This document shows, piece by piece, positions 11,023 through 20,197 of a stretch of DNA of 64,000 nucleotides. The notes under the pieces were generated by a model, which saw only the letters and a list, made by a program, of their open reading frames with translations, had not been told where the DNA came from and made no database searches. This DNA is from Axinella damicornis (taxonomy: Eukaryota > Porifera > Demospongiae > Axinellida > Axinellidae): positions 5,765,773-5,829,772 of the forward strand of contig OZ007505.1 of the NCBI GenBank assembly GCA_963931865.1, in the 5' to 3' direction. The first letter of the stretch is position 1, and each line of letters begins with the position of its first letter. Both the position numbers and the translations under genes were made by a program.

Positions 11023-11291
11023 TACATTTTGTTAGATTCTAAAGTGAAGTTGAAGTTGCCTGCACTAAAGACAATGTTGGCAGGAACCCCAGGATATCAG
11101 AGTCCAGAGCAGCTGAAAGCCGAATCTGTTGGCATACCAAGCAAAGTCTATGCATTCGGAGGTGTCCTTGCCTGTGCTGTTTGGGGAGAAGCCACTTTGG
11201 GCCGGATTGAATCCCTACCAAATCATGTACAGAGTGACCATGGCAAACAAAACCCAAACCAGGGAAGTCACCGCTTTCAAAACATTATGAA
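11023..11291 (+). pseudogene. Protein kinase domain fragment (activation loop to subdomain X), decayed
   Basis: The translation contains MLAGTPGYQSPEQLKAESVG and IPSKVYAFGGVL. This is the activation-segment GT-x-GY-x-xPE motif and the start of helix F, in the style of sponge tyrosine-kinase-like and dual-specificity kinases. The invariant helix-F Asp (normally D-V-Y-x-FG) is Lys here, and a frameshift near 11205 moves the continuation (GLNPYQIMYRVTMAN) to another frame. No N-lobe or catalytic-loop exon was found upstream. I regard it as an inactive fragment. Confidence 0.7.
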
Positions 11292-11343
11292 TGGTACACA
11301 TCATGAGCTTTGCATATTCTGTTGCTTTGAATACTGGCTGAGG

Positions 11344-11360
11344 CCCCCCCCCCCCCCCCC
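11344..11360. repeat. Poly(C) run, 17 bases
   Basis: Uninterrupted run of C, one of nine C or G runs of at least 15 bases in this window. Confidence 0.95.
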
Positions 11361-12650
11361 TCAACAATTTGTTCGCCCCTTCCTCCTCCCTGCAGCTCCA
11401 TTGATATTACTAGACCTCTCACACCAGTTTCTTATGGGAAGCAATCTGCGGTGTCATGTTCAGAGTTGTCGCAACTATGGCTGTCAATACGTAAGACAAT
11501 TACTTGTTGCCAGCTCTTTGTTAATTGAGGAGTTAAAGAGTTCTGTTTTTGTAACTGGGTTCCTTCTTTGGGAACTAGATACACTTTTGTACCAGGCATG
11601 TGCCTGGTAATTAACAGAATTGTTATATGTAATTATATTATGTTATGTTTGTTTGTGTGCATATTATGCACCTTGTTTGGTCTGTTAATAATAGTAATAT
11701 AATACCACCACCACGAACACCCGTTAAGCCAATCAGCGTATTCGTTGATATCAGCAGGATATTTACAGTGCCACTTTCTCCAAAGTAGACAAGTTATGCA
11801 ATGACAACCTGAACTTTACAGAAGCATTATGCAAGATAATGCAATTACCTTATACGTATGTATTTTCCATTCCTCCCCTCCGTCCCTCAAGTTCACTCAC
11901 TTTGAGGAAGGCAAACTGAAGGGCCAGAAAGCACGACAGATGACTGGCATCACTCTGCAGAAGGCCCTTGAGGGAAGCTTTCCCTACAGTTTAAGGGTCT
12001 CCAGGTATGACTTGTTGACATGTACCTACACCTCACACAGCAATTGTTCTTACAGTTCAAAACAAGCACTGGGGTAATACGTCATGTGATACATGTGACC
12101 ATTTAATGTGATGCCAGATGTGCTGGTGCGATGGAAAAGAAGTAGGCAAAACTGGAGGACGTTGTCGGAGCTATTTGAAGGTTGAATCATAGATTCTATG
12201 GTTGAATGGTGCACTGAAAAAGCGTAAGTCACCACAAGAGGTCACACGAACAGTTCTAGGAGAACTTAACAGATCATATCAGGAAAGGTATGGCCAAACC
12301 TTTTCTGATGCAGCCGGTCAATTGGGAGCGCGCGGAGGACTGCAAGAACTTCCACTGCAGTACCATTATATATACCCATGCAGTTATTGCAGTATATTTA
12401 TTACCATCTATTTCAAGTGGCAACCGCACTCCCGAGTCACTCGGGGGTTGGGGGTGGGGGACCACTGGGGGTGGTACCCAAGATGCAATTACATTGTGTC
12501 CACTTCATGTAGTTGGGACTGATAGTGGTGTTACTGTCCCATTTCTGAAGGATATCTTGTGGCAGGCCAAGTTGCATGTTCGACCACTTCAGTGTGACAT
12601 TCCAGAAGACAGGTTGAAGGCACTAAACAAAGAGGCTAAAGTGGTAAATT
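11361..12650 (+). other. Possible exons of an unidentified gene or element
   Basis: Three plus-strand stretches look coding but are unrecognised: about 11892-12015 (FTHFEEGKLKGQKARQMTGI, after a pyrimidine-rich acceptor and before CTCCAG|GTATGA), about 12215-12288 (KKRKSPQEVTRTVLGELNRS, before a possible donor GAAAG|GTATGG) and about 12550-12642 (LHVRPLQCDIPEDRLKALNK). Phases were not reconciled and no function is proposed. Confidence 0.25.
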
Positions 12651-12683
12651 GTCAAGTGTGTGTGTTTCTGTTATTGTGCACTT

Positions 12684-12735
12684 CTAGTTCCATGTGAATG
12701 GCTAGTTCCATGTGAATGGCTAGTTCCATGTGAGA
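12684..12735. repeat. Short tandem repeat, 21-bp unit, about 2.5 copies
   Basis: The unit GCTAGTTCCATGTGAATG and close variants repeat in tandem. Confidence 0.7.
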
Positions 12736-12929
12736 CCTATTGGAGGAGGGGCACATCGCAAAGTATCTGTTCCAAATGATCACAACATAGCACTCATCCA
12801 TGTCAACGTCTCGCCCCTTCGTCAGCTCAACATGACATGAATTACAGTAAGCATGTGAAATTGGAATATACAGAATGATGACCAATGGTACAAGCAATAA
12901 CTCAGCAGACAAGCTAGTGTGGAGATCGC

Positions 12930-13140
12930 CGTGCTACCAGGCCTTTTAGCTTCTGCTGTGTGAGTCGGTGTAATTGGCCGACAAATTCTGTTTTTCGCTG
13001 CTCAAGGGCTTGGTGCAGGCGGTCGATTTGTTTGTGAATGTCAGCTTCGACTGTCATTCTCTGGTCTTCTATTTCCTTTCTTCTGGTGTCTAGTGCCTGG
13101 ACTGTTTGTTGACAGTGGCTAGCTGCTCAAGCTTGCGACC
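12930..13140 (-). pseudogene. TRIM-type coiled-coil fragment
   Basis: The minus-strand translation reads QQTVQALDTRRKEIEDQRMT followed by VEADIHKQIDRLHQALEQRK and a segment ending QLHRLTQQKLKGL. The heptad-rich pattern matches the coiled coil that follows the B-box in TRIM/RBCC E3 ligases of the kind abundant in sponges. Upstream on the same strand the frame shifts (KLEQLATVNK lies in a neighbouring frame), and no RING, B-box or NHL segment is present. It is an isolated, frameshifted piece. Confidence 0.6.
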
Positions 13141-13300
13141 CAATTATGCAAACTTAGCAGCACAACTATCATGGCTGAATGTTTCAATGCCCACCTGGTG
13201 TGTCTTTCCTGGAATTATTATTGACAGTGGGCAATCCCCTATAATAAACATTGATTGATTTGTGTTTGTTGAATAATGTTTCAACAGTATATATTTCTGA

Positions 13301-13648
13301 AGCTTGCATTACCAACACCCGCCGGCCGATGTTCGCGACACCGCAGAGCACTACAGTGTGGAGCGATGTCGCGAACTAGGCTTGATAGGTCCGGAAGGCT
13401 TGATAGAGCGCCGCCAAGGGTTGCGGTACAGCCTGAAGGACCTTGTCCGTGTGGTGCACCAAGGCAACATCCAACAGGCTCGCCAAGACTCAGTAGAGGA
13501 TGCGTCAGCAGCAATGCGGCTATACCTCTTCGACCGCTTCCAGTTTGAGAGGAGAGCTGCCGAGCATCCTCCTTCCTCAGGCCGGCCTCCATCCCCATGC
13601 CAGCCTCCATCCTGGGGCCACTTTTGCTTCTCACTGGAGGAGTTGGAT
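13301..13648 (+). CDS. REXO4/ISG20-type DEDDh exonuclease exon, copy 1 (catalytic His replaced by Gln)
   Basis: After a possible acceptor (TTTCTGAAG) the frame reads HYQHPPADVRDTAEHYSVE, later LRYSLKDLVRVVHQG, then NIQQARQDSVEDASAAMRLY. This aligns with the C-terminal half of REXO4/ISG20-family 3'-5' exonucleases: HPxxxxRDT..Y, then SLK-L, then the ExoIII motif H-x(4)-D followed by A-x-AAM-x-LY. At the H-x(4)-D position this copy has Gln instead of His, which should abolish the general base. The exon ends at TTGGAT|GTGAGT. The exons with the first DE motif were not found. A Pro-rich tail follows the nuclease part. A second copy of most of this exon lies 0.5 kb downstream. Confidence 0.6.
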
Positions 13649-13853
13649 GTGAGTCCACACAGTCTCCTAAGCTTCCTGCTTTTGTCACAATGTTTGATGT
13701 ATACTATCCCCATGCACATACACACTACATACAGCGTGAGCAGAGATGATTGGGTTCCATGGACACCTTTTTTTTCTTTTCCTTTTGTTTTCAGACACTG
13801 GGTACTGGACAAAACTGCTCCAGTTTGCTTGGGTCTGCCCCCCTCCCACTCCT

Positions 13854-13880
13854 CCCCCCCCCCCCCCCCCCCCCCCCCCC
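13854..13880. repeat. Poly(C) run, 27 bases
   Basis: Uninterrupted C run at the left junction of the second nuclease-exon copy. Confidence 0.95.
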
Positions 13881-13888
13881 TCCCACTC

Positions 13889-14150
13889 CGCGAACTAGGC
13901 TTGATAGGTCCGGAAGGCTTGATAGAGCGCCGCCAAGGGTGTGGTGCACCCAAGGCAACATCCAACAGGCTTGCCACGACTCAGTAGAGGATGCGTCAGC
14001 AGCAATGTGGCTATACCTCTTCGACCGCTTCCAGTTTGAGAGGAGAGCTGCCGAGCATCCTCCTTCCTCAGGCCGGCCTCTATCCCCATGCCAGCCTCCA
14101 TCCTGGGGCCACTTTTGCTTCTCACTGGAGGAGTTGGATGTGAGTCCACA
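13889..14150 (+). pseudogene. REXO4/ISG20-type exon, copy 2 (His retained, internal deletion)
   Basis: Near-identical to 13370-13662, but about 28 bp coding for the YSLKDL part are missing and one C is inserted, so the frame is broken internally. The ExoIII motif here reads ACHDSVEDASAAM, keeping the His that copy 1 lacks. It ends at the same donor sequence (TTGGAT|GTGAGT). The copy begins just after the 27-base poly(C) run, which may mark the duplication junction. Confidence 0.65.
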
Positions 14151-14226
14151 CCCATGCATGACCTAGGACTTGGGTCAATTTGGTTTTGATGTCGCACATG
14201 CGCATACGTTAACAATTAATTCCTAG

Positions 14227-14301
14227 ATGGAGACTTTAAGAGCAAGATTTTGTGGTGCACAGAGATGATGTCGGGGCTGCCCAAAGTCCTGGTGGCCACA
14301 G
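14227..14301 (+). CDS. Candidate downstream exon of the exonuclease-like gene
   Basis: Between acceptor TTCCTAG and donor CCACAG|GTGAAA there is an open segment reading GDFKSKILWCTEMM and SGLPKVLVATG in phase 1. The preceding nuclease exon ends in phase 0, which would force a stop, so the link to that exon is unproven. Function unknown. Confidence 0.3.
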
Positions 14302-14765
14302 GTGAAAGCAAATCTACTAACTTGGTATATATTTTAACAAACATTCTTTTGCCATAGATAATTGTTTTGCAAATTCGGACCTCTTTATTAAGAAAGAAGA
14401 AGATAACGAAATCGGAATTTTTCAGTGACTTGATTATTGACTCCTGTGTACTCTAAGCATAGGCGATCACTGCTCACCATGGTTTCCATAACAACGATGA
14501 TCTACACTTCGACATAGCAAAGACTGCAATATAATGACATCATGAAGAGTGATGGAATCATAATTCTAGCCACATTTAACGAAAAAAGAACGCAAGTAAT
14601 TAATCAAAACTCACCATCAACTAAAACATCACAAGAGGATATCAATTCTCCTGCACAACTTCAGGACAATCACTAGCTTCTATAATTAACACATAGCCAG
14701 AAAGTTGCAACATTAAAAGGCCCTTGCCACCATTTCTGAACTTAGGACTTCCCTCAGTCCTTTAG
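14302..14765. other. No gene seen
   Basis: AT-rich non-coding sequence leading into the 2A repeat array. Confidence 0.5.
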
Positions 14766-15619
14766 CTTTGTTGCTGATCCAGAGTGGGGACAGAGAAACT
14801 AACCCCAAATCTGCATGTCAGTGAGTTTCTGGGGTTGATCATCCTAGGGCTTATCTACTAGCTATATGTCCCAAGAGCGCATAAGCAGACCACACCCCCA
14901 AAATGACTGTATAATGTGTAAATTATTCCTCCAAGAAGATCCTAGAGCTTATCAAGCCACATGGAGAGTTGCCCCAAGAGGATCAATTCTCCTGCACCAC
15001 TTTAGGACAATCATTTCTACACTTAATATATAGCCGTAACCTTCTAAGGCCCTTACCACTATTTCTGAACATATGACTTCCCTCAGTCCTTTAGCCTTCC
15101 AGTACTTGACCTCCTCAACCACTGAACTATATACCACCCCTCCATGATATATACTGCCGTGTGAACTACGTACGTATATACCACCCCTCCATGAGATTGC
15201 CGTGTGAACTATATACCAGCTGCTAGACTGAACATTCTGCCTCCTTGGTGGCGACACTCGGACAAAGATGGTGACTGCTCGTGTGCCTATACCGCCATGT
15301 TGCTGCTAGACTGCTTCAGCTATAAACACTAACCTGACTCACAGTTGCTGTGATGTGTAAGTACGGAGAGAAGTACCCAAAAGTTGACAGTGCAGTGTGC
15401 CACTGCAAAGGAAATCATCAGTACAAAAAGGGATGTGGGTGCTTCTGTTGCTGACCCCGAGTGGGGATGTGTAAACTAACCCCAGAGAGTTTCTGGTTTG
15501 GTTCTCAGTGAGTAGTGGGTCAGGGGGATCATTTCTACAATAAAAAATAGACACTGCAACAATTAAAGGCCCTTTCCACCATTATTTTCGGACTTTCCTA
15601 AATCCTTAGCCTTCAAGTA

Positions 15620-15667
15620 CTGTTGCTGATCATGAGTGGGGATGTTGAAACCAACACAGGACCTGTC
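15620..15667 (+). other. 2A-like site, variant SGDVETNTGP
   Basis: Encodes LLLIMSGDVETNTGPVSEF. It departs from D-x-E-x-N-P-G-P only by Thr for the first Pro, so skipping is probably impaired. It opens a frame that runs to about 15868 with no recognised domain. Confidence 0.6.
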
Positions 15668-16720
15668 AGTGAGTTTCTGGTTTCGCTCTCAGTGAGCAGC
15701 ATATTAATCTTCACCAGTATGATATCATTATGCCAAATTGCTCCCCAGTTGCAAAACGACTGTATAAACTATTCCTCCAAGAAGGCTTATGAAGCCACAC
15801 AGAGAATGGTCTCAAGAGGATATCAATTCTCCTGCACAACTTCAGGACATTTTACAATTAACATATAGCCAGTGTGTACATTGCAACCTCTAAAGGCCCT
15901 AAAATTGCCACTACTACTGTTGCTGATCCTGAGTGGGGACATAGAAACTAACCCCAGATCTGTCAGTGAGTTCTGGTTAGGCTCTCAGTGAGTATAGTGG
16001 GTCAGGGGGTGATCATCGTAGGGCTTATCTACTAGCTATATGCAGAGTTGTACCAAGAGTGCATAAGTAGACCACACCCCCAAGGAGGAACAGTGCACTT
16101 GCCATTGAGCACAGCGGAAGATGTAAGGTACAAAGTATGTATTAATCTTCACCATGAGATTATTATGCCAAATTGCTGAAGTGTTGCAAAGTGATCAAAC
16201 ATACCGAACATATGACTTCCCTCAGTCTTTTAGCATTCTAGTACTGTTGCTGATCCTGAGCGGGGACGTGGAAACTAACCCCAGATCTGTCAGTGAGCTT
16301 CTGGTTTGGCCCTCAGTGAGTAGAATGACATTATTATGCCAAAAATTGCTGAAGTGTTGCAAAGTGATCAAACATACCGAACATATGACTTCCCTCAGTC
16401 CTTTAGCATTCTAGTACTGTTGCTGACCATGAGTGGGGATGTGGAAACTAACCCCAGATCTGTCAGTGAGCTTCTGGTTTGGCCCTCAGTGAGTAGTGGG
16501 TCAGGGGGTGATCATCCTAGGGCTTATACAGCCTCATGCATATGGAGAGTTGTCCCAAGAGCGCATAATAAACCACGCCCCCAAGGAGGAACAGTGCATT
16601 TGTCATTTTACAAAGTACGTATTAATCTTCATCAGTACAATATCATTCTGCTGAGGTTTTGTGCAGTGATCAAACATACTGAACCTATGGCTTCCATCAC
16701 TCCTTTAGCCTTCAACTATA

Positions 16721-16768
16721 CTGTTGCTGATCCTGAGTGGGGACATTGAAACTAACCCAGGACGTGTC
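16721..16768 (+). other. 2A-like site, variant SGDIETNPGR
   Basis: Encodes LLLILSGDIETNPGRVSES. It matches the 2A core up to N-P-G but the final Pro is Arg, so the skipping site is lost. Confidence 0.6.
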
Positions 16769-16859
16769 AGTGAGAGCTGTTTCCTACTGTATGCTCAGTT
16801 TTGCATACTGGTACTGATGAGCTTTTGCTCCGCAGTTGCAAAATGACTGTATTACGTCT

Positions 16860-17370
16860 TTGCGTTACAAACTCTAATTAATGCGCACTCAACCGAAAAA
16901 AATATAGATACAAACTAGGTAAAAAGAACCGGAGGAACTGACTGAGAACAGATAAAAAGGCTATAAACAATTATGTGACAGAGTACAGGTGCTCTTGGGA
17001 CCCTTTCCTTACTATAAAGAGGGTGGTCCGCTGCAGTTAACATAACTCCCACACTACATTAGGGTCCTTAGGAATATACAATCATCTTAACACCCACAAT
17101 GCATGTATGACTCGCCAATCTTCGGTGGAGTACAACCTTTCCCTGCGGTATCGATTCTATCCGCTATGCTTGGCTCCTGTAGCAGGGAAATTCCACTGTG
17201 ATGGAAGTACAGGTTAGTTCCCCTTATTCCTCCAGGAAGATCCTAGGGCTTATCAAGCCACATGGAGAGTTGTCCCAAGAGGATATCAGCACAACTTCAA
17301 AACAATCATTTCTACACTAGCCAGTACATTGCAACTCTTAAAGGCCCTTGCCACCATTTCTGAACCTATG
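16860..17370. other. Spacer within the repeat array
   Basis: Sequence between the seventh and eighth 2A units. Its right half repeats flanking words of the array (for example CATGGAGAGTTGTCCCAAGAG) without an intact motif; nothing else recognised. Confidence 0.4.
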
Positions 17371-17529
17371 ACCTCCCTAAATCCTTCCTGATCCTAAGTG
17401 GGGATGTTGCAGGACCTGTCAGTGAGTTTTGCTCTCAGTGAGCAGTGCATTAATACTCTTCACCAGTATGATATTATTATGCCAAATTACTGAAGTGTTG
17501 CAAAGTGATCAAACAGAACCAAAAAGAAC

Positions 17530-18009
17530 GCTTTTGTCTCGCTAGTCAGACCCCATGTGGAATACTGCGCACCTGTCTGGAATCCCCATCTAAAGAAGGA
17601 CACTGATGCTCTTGAAAAGATCCAAAAGAGAGCTAGGTGCAAGATGGATCTGCTGCCGCTGGTCCCAGCAAAGTCATTCTTGGTCACAAACATATGAAGA
17701 TGCCTGCACTCACCTTGGCTGGAAGCCCCTCAGCACAAGGAGAACCATCCTGAGCTGCTGCCAGGTATACAAAATTATTAACAACCTGGACTGTATCTGT
17801 TTTGATAATTACTATATTTTTAATCCATCTATATCAACTAGATCCCATAGTTTATCCTTATTTTGCATCCCTTCAAGTATTAATGCATTTAGATTTTCTT
17901 TTTTTGTTACCTACCAGGAGTGTAAATAGTCCCTTTGTTTGGAATTCGTTACCTTTAGATATTGTTTCTGCTCATTCATTACCTTCCTTTAAGTATAAGT
18001 TGTATCTAT
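17530..18009 (+). pseudogene. LINE (non-LTR retrotransposon) reverse-transcriptase C-terminal tail
   Basis: The translation gives AFVSLVRPHVEYCAPVWNPH then LKKDTDALEKIQKRA, the classic C-terminal segment of LINE ORF2 (L-VRP-x-LEY-x-x-x-VW-x-P). It continues in shifted frames as HLGWKPLSTRR, later FVWNSLPLDIVSAHSLPSFK and YKLYL-stop. At least two frameshifts separate these parts. Only the end of the RT protein survives. It lies directly after the 2A array, so array and tail may derive from one element with its middle deleted. Confidence 0.8.
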
Positions 18010-18019
18010 GATTCATTCT

Positions 18020-19280
18020 TTGCCAACTATGAAACGTTGTTCCGCTATGCCAAGCCTGGCTTCATCAATCCAGAGTTGCTAGAGCATCAGGACATCCCTC
18101 TAGAAGACCTTCTGGAGCAGGAGGCTCTAGGCATGGCTTTCCCAGTTGACTCATGCTACTTTGACCAGTTCCCTCTCATTTTTGATGAGGGTGAGGACAA
18201 ACCTGGAATACAACACCCACAAACTCCTATGATGGAGTCCCAGGGGGCTCTAAGAGACCTCGTGACTACCAAGTACGGGGAGAAGGACCTTGAGCCCAAA
18301 TCGTTCCCTCACCTCCACCCCTGGGGGTTTGGCAGATGGTATTACAAATCTGACATGACCTTTTCGGCTCATGTGAAGATGCGTCTGTTCGATGTGAGGG
18401 GATAGTATGCCGAGGACCCCATTTACCCGTTCTTCAAATTTGACTACATGACCAAGCGCACACTTCGCGGTTATGCATCTCGCCGTACCGTGAAGGCTTT
18501 CACCCCCAGGTGTCTGTCATGTCCGCTGAGAAGCGCTTCAAATGGTTCATGACCATCCTACATTCGGACAACGGTCCCTTGGGGTATGTAGAGGACTGTG
18601 TCTGGAAGAAAGAGTACCAGAAAAGGGGTGCCGTTCACTGGCACATGTTGGTGTGGGTGAAATCTGGTACCATTCCCGATGGGGCCATCATGGCTGAGGT
18701 ACCCCGTCCTCCTAGTACTGACAACGAGGACCTGCGCAGGGTGGGGATGTACCTGCGCAAGATAGTACTCAAGATGCAGATGCATGGGCAGTGTGTCCCC
18801 AGACGATGTTTCAAGGGGGCCTTTGGGAAGTACCTGCCATACTGCAAGTATGGATTTCCTTTCAAGGTACCACAGCTCACAGCTTTGTGTACGTGCGTAG
18901 AGAACGCGAGGATAGGATGGTGGTTCCCTACAATCCTGAGATCGCCGTTCTGTGGGGGGCCTCACACAATGTGCAGCGTGTGAGCAAGCATGGGTTTGAG
19001 CAGTACCTTGCCAAATACATCAGCAAGGCTGAGCCCTCCTGCAAAATTCAGCCTGCGCACACGTGTGGTAGGTGCAATTGAAGCCGTTGAGATTCTTTCC
19101 GGCTTCCACCAGAGCCAGATCACTAGACAGGTTATTTCCTGCACACCGAGCTAGCTCCTAGTCAGCGTATGCTCAAGCTCAGTAGGGATCTACAGCACCT
19201 GCAGCCCGACTGTCAGGACGTATACGCTGCTACCCGCTTTGATACCTACTTGGTCAGATCGCCACACCTTTCTGGCATCA
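18020..19280 (+). pseudogene. Helitron Rep (HUH) domain remnant
   Basis: The first frame reads NYETLFRYAKPGFINPELLE, then FPHLHPWGFGRWYYKSDMTF and FSAHVKMRLFDVRG, followed by an in-frame stop and YAEDPIYPFFKFDYMTKRTL. After a frameshift at about 18505 comes KRGAVHWHMLVWVKSG, which holds the HUH motif His-Trp-His. Another shift leads to VSKHGFEQYLAKYISKAEPS, which holds the two-Tyr motif Y-L-x-K-Y-x-x-K. This order is that of Helitron Rep proteins, which nick and rejoin single-stranded DNA. No helicase domain follows, and several shifts make it inactive. The start abuts the LINE tail with almost no spacer. Confidence 0.8.
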
Positions 19281-19307
19281 CCTACCAAGAGTATTACCAG
19301 ACATTAG

Positions 19308-19741
19308 ACATTCCATTCAACCATTCCTGTCCGATCCTGATTCTGTACGTGTGAAGTAAGTTGTTGCCCATTCAGTGTTGCATTTTATCGTTGGTTTAGG
19401 TAAAGGGCTAAGCTGCATGGCTAAAGTTATCTGTTTTTTGCTTGTCTATGCCTATGTTAGCATTTTGTGTGTAATGATGGTGCCTCTTTAGACATTCCAG
19501 GGCCGTAGCCGCCGGCCGGTACGGTTGGTCAGGTTTCTACCGAACCACTTTTGAGGGTACCTTAACTTAAAAAAACTTTTAACAATAGCTCTGGCTAGTA
19601 TAGACAATGACTTGACGCAATTGCGCATACGCAGTGCGCACGGCAGACCAGTTGCAGCCACCATCCTGCTTAAACTTGGTGATCGATACGAAGATGGCTG
19701 CGAATAGCTTGAAACTGTCACTTCCTAGTCTTCCTGATGAG
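19308..19741 (+). repeat. Direct duplication, copy 1 (Helitron end plus hAT 5' end)
   Basis: About 430 bp here match 26110-26541 closely. The segment begins inside the decayed Helitron remnant and includes the hAT-like terminus CAGGGCCGTAGCC at 19498 and a short start frame, MAANSLKLSLPSLPDE. The two copies diverge directly after the PDE codons. Confidence 0.8.
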
Positions 19742-19980
19742 TTTAGTGTTCTTTCCACTGCGGTGCTAGAGATGAGTAGCTACCTTGTAATGAACGTTCT
19801 GAACTTACACAGACTGATGCAGCTTAAGTTTGTGGTAATTTCTAGTCAAGCTTTGATGAAGTCACGCCTGCATTGACATGCATGGTTGCTGTATAACACG
19901 TGCTACGACTTCGTCAAGCTTTGAATTGTAATTGCTGTTTGACTTGACCATTATGCGATTGTTGCTGTGTATTATGAGCA
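19742..19980. other. No gene seen
   Basis: Short open frames only, between the hAT 5' end and a poly(A) tract. Confidence 0.4.
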
Positions 19981-19982
19981 TG

Positions 19983-20082
19983 AAAAAAAAAAAAAAAAAA
20001 CCTCAGCAGGGGTTGAACGGTGCTTCCTCAGTTTGTGAGCCCTAGACCTAGCTGTTACACTACACAGTCTAGGGCACTTCAG
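19983..20082 (-). ncRNA. Possible tRNA-derived SINE or tRNA pseudogene
   Basis: On the minus strand, sequence with a weak A-box (TAGTGTAACAGCTAGG) and a weak B-box-like CGTTCAACCCC ends in a run of 18 T, the form of a Pol III-transcribed tRNA-like unit. I could not fold a clean cloverleaf, so this is tentative. Confidence 0.25.
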
Positions 20083-20197
20083 CTTCAGCAGATCTCTTTT
20101 AAGTACCCCATGCTTGACAAGATCTTGTCAAGATCCTTCAATATACTGTGAACTTGTTGGGAAAACTTGCAAGTATTATGGAAGTCCTTCCCTTCAG

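Larger units (their letters stand above)
14766..17421 (+). repeat. Array of 2A-like coding repeats, probably 5' units of a LINE-type retrotransposon
   Basis: Eight degenerate units share text such as TTGCTGATCCTGAGTGGGGA plus flanking words (CTTCCCTCAGTCCTTTAGC before, GTCAGTGAGTTTCTGGTTTG after). In frame each encodes LLLILSGD(V/I)ETNPx, the 2A or CHYSEL ribosome-skipping signature. Sites: 14771 (SGDRETNPKS), 15445 (stop in motif), 15620 (SGDVETNTGP), 15917 (SGDIETNPRS), 16244 and 16417 (SGDVETNPRS), 16721 (SGDIETNPGR) and 17388 (internal deletion). The spacing between neighbouring units from 15445 to 16721 is about 170-330 bp. 2A-like sequences are known near ORF starts of some APE-type LINEs and in sea-urchin and sponge genes. 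The LINE reverse-transcriptase tail directly downstream supports a retroelement origin. All units are short open stretches between stops. Confidence 0.75.
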
